6,348 nucleotides of DNA, taken from Oscillospiraceae bacterium. Lineage in GTDB: Bacteria > Bacillota > Clostridia > Oscillospirales > Ruminococcaceae. A program made the position numbers and the translations under genes. The notes beneath the pieces are model-generated. The model was not told where the DNA came from. It ran no database searches and saw only the letters and a list, made by a program, of their open reading frames with translations. The first letter of the stretch is position 1. Every line of letters starts with the position of its first letter. The stretch covers positions 1 to 6,348 of the forward strand of contig DPBR01000093.1 in NCBI GenBank assembly GCA_003516865.1. Reading direction: 5' to 3'. Positions 1-2,701 of the stretch are shown here, piece after piece.

Positions 1-9
1 GACCTTAAG

Positions 10-69
10 CCGCCGGAGGCACTCCGCGCGAAGCGTCACCCCGCGGGAGGCATCGGAGTGAAGCGGACA
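10..69. repeat. Two imperfect tandem copies of a GC-rich unit of about 30 bp
   Basis: Copy one begins at 10 and copy two at 41. Both begin CCGC, continue GGAGGCA and end GAAGCG, with a one-base gap and scattered substitutions between them. The block is GC-rich and stops sharply where the AT-rich spacer starts near 70. No convincing gene end or start lies in it: one forward frame stays open to 352-354 and another stops at 59-61, but neither reads like a known protein tail. It may be part of an interspersed GC-rich repeat family or the tail of an upstream gene. The repeat is seen; its nature is inferred. Confidence 0.45.
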
Positions 70-111
70 AAACGCTGTGGAGTATTACAAAACGTGATAT
101 TATATCGTAGA

Positions 112-126
112 AATACAAATTGTATT
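112..126. repeat. Perfect inverted repeat AATACAA-A-TTGTATT, first of three ACAAATTGT sites
   Basis: Seven-base arms flank a single central A at 119. The core ACAAATTGT recurs at 172-180 and at 209-217, the latter inside TTAACAAATTGTTGA, which is again almost symmetric. Centres lie at 119, 176 and 213. This first copy falls in the spacer of a possible leftward promoter (TATAAT on the minus strand at 104 to 99). The dyad shape and repetition fit a dimeric regulator, but I do not recognise the family, and the region is AT-rich enough for chance similarity. Confidence 0.35.
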
Positions 127-165
127 AATTTTGCTCAATCTCAACAGATTTATCCGCCGAAAAAT

Positions 166-174
166 TTTTCCACA
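166..174 (+). other. DnaA-box-like 9-mer TTTTCCACA
   Basis: Matches the relaxed DnaA consensus TTWTNCACA. It is a single site here, with another match at 503-511. Two scattered matches in an AT-rich spacer are not an origin. At most they hint at DnaA input into a neighbouring promoter, as known for some ribonucleotide reductase genes. Confidence 0.2.
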
Positions 175-235
175 AATTGTCAACAAGCCGACTTTTCGTG
201 CGAGGTTAACAAATTGTTGAGAAAAACGGCGAAAT

Positions 236-282
236 CCCCAAGATATAGTTTGTTGGGGCTATGCATTATCTATATATGGATA
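236..282. promoter_or_regulatory. Tandem NrdR-like boxes
   Basis: Box A (236-251, CCCCAAGATATAGTTT) and box B (267-282, TATCTATATATGGATA) were compared with the NrdR consensus acaCwAtATaTwGtgt as I remember it. Box A keeps the C, A, AT, T and G core positions, and box B keeps nearly all of the CTATATATnG core. The boxes start 31 bp apart with 15 bp between them, the three-helical-turn arrangement described for paired NrdR sites. NrdR is the ATP/dATP-sensing repressor of ribonucleotide reductase genes. A weak leftward promoter (TTGTGC 292 to 287, GATAAT 270 to 265) overlaps box B, so the likely target is a gene to the left. A weak rightward pair (TTGTTG 250-255, TATATG 273-278) is the alternative. 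Confidence 0.6.
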
Positions 283-399
283 ATATGCACAAATTTTTGT
301 TTGTTTTATGCTAATTGTAATATGAACTTTTGTAGAAATTGCACAAAATTATGAACAAAAATTTATCTCCTATTCCAAAGAAAAGTTTCGTTAAGCCCC

Positions 400-428
400 T
401 TGAAATATTGTTGAGTTTAGTTTATAAT
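400..428 (+). promoter_or_regulatory. Sigma-A promoter of the dcw operon
   Basis: TTGAAA at 400-405 and a perfect TATAAT at 423-428 are separated by 17 bp, close to the ideal housekeeping promoter. Transcription would begin near 435, exactly where the GTGG decamer array starts. That gives mraZ a leader of roughly 235 nt. No comparable rightward promoter is visible nearer to mraZ. Confidence 0.75.
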
Positions 429-434
429 ATGATT

Positions 435-475
435 GTGGGGAAAAGTGGTGTAAAATTTCACTGTTTTGGGGAAAA
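435..475 (+). promoter_or_regulatory. Probable MraZ operator: 10-bp-phased GTGG boxes
   Basis: GTGGGGAAAA at 435-444 is followed directly by GTGGTGTAAA at 445-454, two head-to-tail decamers. A related TTTGGGGAAAA lies at 465-475, exactly 20 bp beyond the second. MraZ is a ring-forming protein that binds several short direct repeats spaced about one helical turn apart, usually at the mraZ promoter (TGGG-type in E. coli, AAAGTG-type in mycoplasmas). The position here, from the predicted start site onward, suits autorepression by blocking initiation or promoter escape. The motif family is known; assignment to this MraZ is inferred. Confidence 0.6.
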
Positions 476-502
476 TTTCATAACATTCCAGCATTAATCC
501 AC

Positions 503-511
503 TTATTCACA
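503..511 (+). other. DnaA-box match TTATTCACA
   Basis: Exact match to TTATNCACA, between the promoter and mraZ. An isolated 9-mer in AT-rich DNA has appreciable chance probability. It is recorded because a DnaA site in the leader of a division operon would be regulatory if real. Confidence 0.2.
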
Positions 512-549
512 AACGGGGAAAATAAAGAATTCTACGAAAATTCCGCCTG

Positions 550-555
550 AGGAGG
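550..555 (+). promoter_or_regulatory. Perfect AGGAGG Shine-Dalgarno in the mraZ leader
   Basis: This is the strongest anti-SD match upstream of mraZ, but it lies about 115 nt before the mraZ start. The first start-type codon at proper distance is TTG at 564 (8 nt spacing), opening a 10-codon frame that ends with TAA at 594-596. An ATG at 574 opens a lysine/arginine-rich frame of 23 codons to 645, but its spacing of 18 nt is poor. Either could be a leader peptide, or the site may be chance purine richness. Confidence 0.3.
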
Positions 556-625
556 GTGGAAAATTGCCTGAAAATGGTCAGAAATCGCAAAAATAAGCGA
601 AAAATGTCCGATAAGGCGAAAAAAT
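556..625 (+). repeat. Decamer-phased GAAAAT array in the mraZ leader
   Basis: Read in steps of ten from 556, successive decamers are GTGGAAAATT, GCCTGAAAAT, GGTCAGAAAT, CGCAAAAATA, AGCGAAAAAT, GTCCGATAAG and GCGAAAAAAT. Most end in an A-run followed by T. The T positions after the A-runs fall at 564, 575, 585, 594, 605 and 625, close to one helical turn apart. Such phasing could bend DNA or form an extended protein-binding array. The first unit starts with the same GTGG as the operator boxes near the promoter, so MraZ is one candidate binder. Confidence 0.5.
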
Positions 626-626
626 G

Positions 627-649
627 CGCTTTTCAAGGGGATTGAAGCG
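627..649 (+). other. Stem-loop just upstream of the mraZ ribosome binding site
   Basis: CGCTT plus CAA on the left (with a two-T bulge) pairs with TTGAAGCG on the right around the loop GGGGA. The hairpin ends 5 nt before the AAGGGGG ribosome binding site. It could tune access to the site. It is short, and no function can be claimed. Confidence 0.3.
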
Positions 650-654
650 GCGGA

Positions 655-661
655 AAGGGGG
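655..661 (+). promoter_or_regulatory. Ribosome binding site of mraZ
   Basis: AAGGGGG lies 8 nt before the ATG at 670. This fixes the mraZ start, and the protein then begins directly with the family's N-terminal sequence. Confidence 0.65.
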
Positions 662-669
662 AAATAGAG

Positions 670-1089
670 ATGTGCGGCGAGTTTGAACACACGGTTGACG
701 CAAAGGGAAGAATGAACTTTCCCGCAAAGCTCCGTGATGAGTTCGGCGAGCATTTCTATATTTCCAAAAGCTTCAATGAAAAGTGCCTTACCGTTTATAC
801 GAAAGAAAGCTGGGAGGCGCTCCGCGAAAGCCTTAAAGGGCAGCCTTCCAAAATCGCGCTCCCGATTGAGAGATTTATTTTCGGAAGCGCCTGCGAGGCT
901 GAACCCGATAAACAGGGCAGAATCGCAATCGCGCCCGCGCTTCGCGCTTATGCGGGCATCACGGCGGAGGTTGTTGTTGTGGGAATGAGCGACCGCGCCG
1001 AAATCTGGGATAAGGCTGCTTGGGAGGAGTATAATAATAACATTCTTCCCGAAGATATCGCCGCTATGGCTCAGGAGCTGAGAATTTAA
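670..1089 (+). CDS. mraZ: Transcriptional regulator MraZ
   Basis: A 139-residue protein, a normal length for MraZ, the AbrB-fold DNA-binding protein that opens most dcw clusters and regulates its own operon; in the cell it acts on the nucleoid. Both internal repeats show the DxxxR signature: D10-A-K-G-R14, followed by a PAKLR stretch, and D80-K-Q-G-R84, followed by PALR. The N-terminus MCGEFEHTVDAKGR aligns with the usual start of the family, and an AAGGGGG site lies 8 nt upstream, so the start is secure. The stop codon TAA shares its last A with the ATG of rsmH, implying translational coupling. Phased GTGG boxes at 435-475 over the promoter start site are its probable operator. A second 10-bp-phased array at 556-625 may also be a target. 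The family and role are established; repression of this operon by this protein is inferred. Confidence 0.96.
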   Translation: MCGEFEHTVDAKGRMNFPAKLRDEFGEHFYISKSFNEKCLTVYTKESWEALRESLKGQPSKIALPIERFIFGSACEAEPDKQGRIAIAPALRAYAGITAEVVVVGMSDRAEIWDKAAWEEYNNNILPEDIAAMAQELRI

Positions 1090-2024
1090 TGGAGTTTTCG
1101 CATATTTCCGTTCTATTGAAGGAAACCGTGGACGGCGCTTTTGGGGAAAAGTCGGGCGTCTACGCTGACCTTACAACGGGCGGCGGCGGTCACTCATACG
1201 AGCTTGCAAAACGGCTCGACGGGGAAAACGGCGGCAGGCTTATCTGCTTCGACCAAGACCCTGAGGCTCTTGAAGCCGCTCAAAAACGTCTTGCGGGGCT
1301 TCCCGTGACGTTCGTTCGGGATAATTTCAGAAATATCTCGGCGGCGCTGGACAGGCTCGGAATTGACAGGCTTGACGGAATTATCGCCGACCTTGGCGTT
1401 TCTTCGCATCAGCTTGACGAAGCTTCGCGAGGCTTTTCTTACAGGGCGGACGCTCCTCTCGATATGAGAATGAGCGGCGAGGGTCTTTCCGCTAGGGACG
1501 TCGTGAACGAGTATGATTTCGACGCGCTCAAACGTATTCTCTATGAGTACGGCGAGGAGAAATTCGCTCCGAAAATCGCGGCGGCTATCGTTGCGGCGCG
1601 TGAAAAAGCTCCCGTTGAAACCACCGGCGAGCTTGCCGATATCATCAAAAACAGCGTTCCCGCCGCTTACAGACGGGAGAAAAATCCTTGCAGAAAAAGT
1701 TTTCAGGCAATCAGAATCGAGGTTAACGACGAGCTTTCCGCTCTCGACGAGGCGCTTAGCGACGGCTTTAAGCGGCTGAAAATCGGCGGGAAAATGTCCG
1801 TTATCACGTTCCATTCGCTTGAGGACAGAATAGTCAAGGAGCGTTTTCGGGAATTCTGCACGGGCTGTACCTGCCCGCCTGAGTTTCCGGTGTGCGTCTG
1901 CGGGAAAAAACCGCGCGCGGAACATATTACAAAAAAGCCGATTACGGCGGGGGAATCCGAGCTTTCCGACAATCCGCGCTCACGAAGCGCAAAGCTCAGG
2001 ATTATAAAGAAAATTATGGATTGA
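1089..2024 (+). CDS. rsmH: 16S rRNA (cytosine(1402)-N(4))-methyltransferase RsmH
   Basis: A 311-residue cytoplasmic enzyme (old name MraW) that transfers a methyl group from S-adenosylmethionine to N4 of C1402 in the 30S P site. Visible motifs are the SAM-binding DLTTGGGGHS (residues 27-36), the acidic FDQDPEAL (54-61), ADLGVSSHQLDEASRGFSY (100-118), DAPLDMRM (121-128), FQAIRIEVNDEL (205-216) and FHSLEDRIVK (241-250). A cysteine-rich stretch, CTGCTCPPEFPVCVC (257-271), precedes the basic C-terminus; similar CP..FP.C.CG sequences occur in Bacillota homologues and suggest metal or structural binding. The segment before FQAIRIEVNDEL reads NPCRKS where HPAKRT is usual, a mild variant. The ATG overlaps the mraZ stop codon by one base, and AGGAG lies 11 nt upstream. 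Length and motifs indicate an intact, functional gene. Confidence 0.97.
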   Translation: MEFSHISVLLKETVDGAFGEKSGVYADLTTGGGGHSYELAKRLDGENGGRLICFDQDPEALEAAQKRLAGLPVTFVRDNFRNISAALDRLGIDRLDGIIADLGVSSHQLDEASRGFSYRADAPLDMRMSGEGLSARDVVNEYDFDALKRILYEYGEEKFAPKIAAAIVAAREKAPVETTGELADIIKNSVPAAYRREKNPCRKSFQAIRIEVNDELSALDEALSDGFKRLKIGGKMSVITFHSLEDRIVKERFREFCTGCTCPPEFPVCVCGKKPRAEHITKKPITAGESELSDNPRSRSAKLRIIKKIMD

Positions 2025-2052
2025 TTTTCCGTGGCTGCGGCTTCGGAGTTGA

Positions 2053-2057
2053 AGGGG
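2053..2057 (+). promoter_or_regulatory. Ribosome binding site deciding the ftsL-like start
   Basis: AGGGG (within GAAGGGG) lies 9 nt before the ATG at 2067. It sits directly against another in-frame ATG at 2058, which would leave no spacer. An in-frame GTG at 2031 has no matching site. The ATG at 2067 is therefore preferred. Confidence 0.55.
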
Positions 2058-2066
2058 ATGGAACAA

Positions 2067-2573
2067 ATGGCTTATACCGATATTCCGATTGACAACACAA
2101 ACCTTGCGTATGATTTGTCGAGGTTCGATAAATCCGAAAAGGAACAGCGCGCCGAGGAGGCTCCCAAGAGCAGAATGCACCTCGCTCCAGCGGTTTCGGT
2201 ATCGAAAAGCGGCTCAAAGCTTAAGGTTGCCGCCGCCGCTCTCGCGCTTTTCGGAGCGTTTTGCGCGGTCAATTGCTCCAACACCCGAAAGGACGACGCT
2301 TTGCGCCTTGTTGAACAGCAGCAGACGGAGCTGAAAAGCGCTATGGACGATAACGCGCTTCTCAAAAGCAGGCTCGACGGCAAGGTAAACACTGCTTATA
2401 TCGAAAAATACGCGGCGGAAACTCTCGGAATGGTTAAGGTTTCCGCGTCGCAGAAGAAATATATCAGCGTTAACACCGAAAGTCTTGTCGAAGTCGGCGG
2501 CGACGAAAGGGACGGCGTTGTCGATTCGGTCAAGTCGTGGTTCGGCGGTATCGTGGAATACATCGGCTTATAA
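2067..2573 (+). CDS. ftsL: FtsL-like cell division protein (bitopic membrane, coiled coil)
   Basis: With the preferred ATG this is 168 residues; a GTG at 2031 would add 12. The layout is a hydrophilic cytoplasmic N-terminus (1-50), one short Ala/Leu/Phe-rich membrane segment (about 52-70), a heptad-like charged helix (about 74-105), then YIEKYAAETLGMVK (111-124), which matches the conserved IEKYA..LGMVK signature of FtsL/DivIC-type proteins. In the family, such proteins form a complex with DivIB/FtsQ and DivIC/FtsB that recruits and activates the septal PBP and FtsW. Position between rsmH and a class B PBP is the standard ftsL position. The membrane segment contains two cysteines near its outer end. 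A tail of about 30 residues after the signature (136-168), ending VKSWFGGIVEYIGL, looks amphipathic and is longer than I expect. Sequence divergence is normal for FtsL, so the call rests on topology, signature and context. Confidence 0.82.
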   Translation: MAYTDIPIDNTNLAYDLSRFDKSEKEQRAEEAPKSRMHLAPAVSVSKSGSKLKVAAAALALFGAFCAVNCSNTRKDDALRLVEQQQTELKSAMDDNALLKSRLDGKVNTAYIEKYAAETLGMVKVSASQKKYISVNTESLVEVGGDERDGVVDSVKSWFGGIVEYIGL

Positions 2574-2611
2574 CGGCATATTATAGAGATGAACAAGCTC
2601 TTGCCGTTTTT
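2572..2611 (+). terminator. Possible weak terminator or attenuator after ftsL
   Basis: AACGGCA (2572-2578, overlapping the ftsL stop) pairs with TGCCGTT (2602-2608). Inside, AGAG (2585-2588) pairs with CTCT (2598-2601), with a six-base one-sided bulge. A T5 run (2607-2611) follows. The arms are only moderately GC-rich and the bulge weakens the fold, so full termination inside the operon is unlikely. Partial attenuation or mRNA processing is plausible. Confidence 0.35.
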
Positions 2612-2638
2612 GTGGCAGTTGTTTTAATGTGCGTTCTG

Positions 2639-2667
2639 GGGGCTTGCTGATGATATAGGCAAGCCCC
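2639..2667 (+). promoter_or_regulatory. Strong stem-loop ahead of the PBP gene
   Basis: GGGGCTTGC (2639-2647) and GCAAGCCCC (2659-2667) form a perfect nine-pair stem with an 11-nt loop. No T-run follows, so it is not a classical terminator. It stands 35 nt before the preferred TTG start and 22 nt before its ribosome binding site. It could stabilise the downstream mRNA, mark a processing point or modulate translation. The pairing is seen; the role is inferred. Confidence 0.5.
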
Positions 2668-2689
2668 GTTTCGGTTTATGGGAGATTTT

Positions 2690-2695
2690 GGAGGT
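2690..2695 (+). promoter_or_regulatory. Ribosome binding site pointing to a TTG start for the PBP
   Basis: GGAGGT ends 6 nt before an in-frame TTG at 2702. The in-frame ATG at 2678 lies upstream of this site and has no Shine-Dalgarno of its own, only GTTTCGGTTT. The site would otherwise sit inside the coding frame, translated as Gly-Gly in a Gly-rich run untypical of a PBP N-terminus. Confidence 0.6.
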
Positions 2696-2701
2696 CTTGG
2701 T

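Larger units (their letters stand above)
70..399. other. AT-rich spacer, probably non-coding regulatory DNA
   Basis: No supportable gene lies here. A forward frame open from a GTG at 58 to 354 has no ribosome binding site, is rich in Cys, Asn and Ile, and looks like translated AT-rich DNA. The stretch contains the ACAAATTGT repeats and the NrdR-like boxes listed separately. On the minus strand a TATAAT (104 to 99) lies 18 bp from a weak TTAATA (128 to 123), and a second weak leftward pair is TTGTGC (292 to 287) with GATAAT (270 to 265). Either could drive a gene to the left of the window. Both promoter readings are tentative. Confidence 0.5.

Noticed and set aside
58..354. 98-codon forward reading frame from a GTG
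   Set aside because: No ribosome site, Cys/Asn/Ile-rich composition expected of translated AT-rich DNA, no recognisable domain, and it runs across the NrdR-like boxes.
351..497. 48-codon forward frame starting at ATG 351
   Set aside because: It overlaps the consensus promoter and the GTGG operator array and has no Shine-Dalgarno; its frame is explained by those signals.
166..511. Replication origin based on DnaA-box matches
   Set aside because: Only two clean 9-mer matches more than 300 bp apart, no clustered boxes or unwinding element, and no dnaA or dnaN nearby.
1194..1925. 243-codon minus-strand frame
   Set aside because: It lies wholly inside rsmH, whose protein motifs are unmistakable. 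Codon bias of the true gene leaves few stops on the opposite strand.
2031..2066. GTG at 2031 as the ftsL start
   Set aside because: No ribosome site precedes it, whereas AGGGG is well placed for ATG 2067. Kept only as an alternative.
2220..2280. Lipoprotein signal in the FtsL-like membrane segment
   Set aside because: Cysteines are present, but the residues before them do not form a lipobox, and a 50-residue N-terminal cytoplasmic stretch is wrong for a lipoprotein.
2601..2629. Internal promoter TTGCCG-N17-TTAATG before the PBP gene
   Set aside because: Both hexamers are poor and the DNA is better explained by the hairpins; not strong enough to list.
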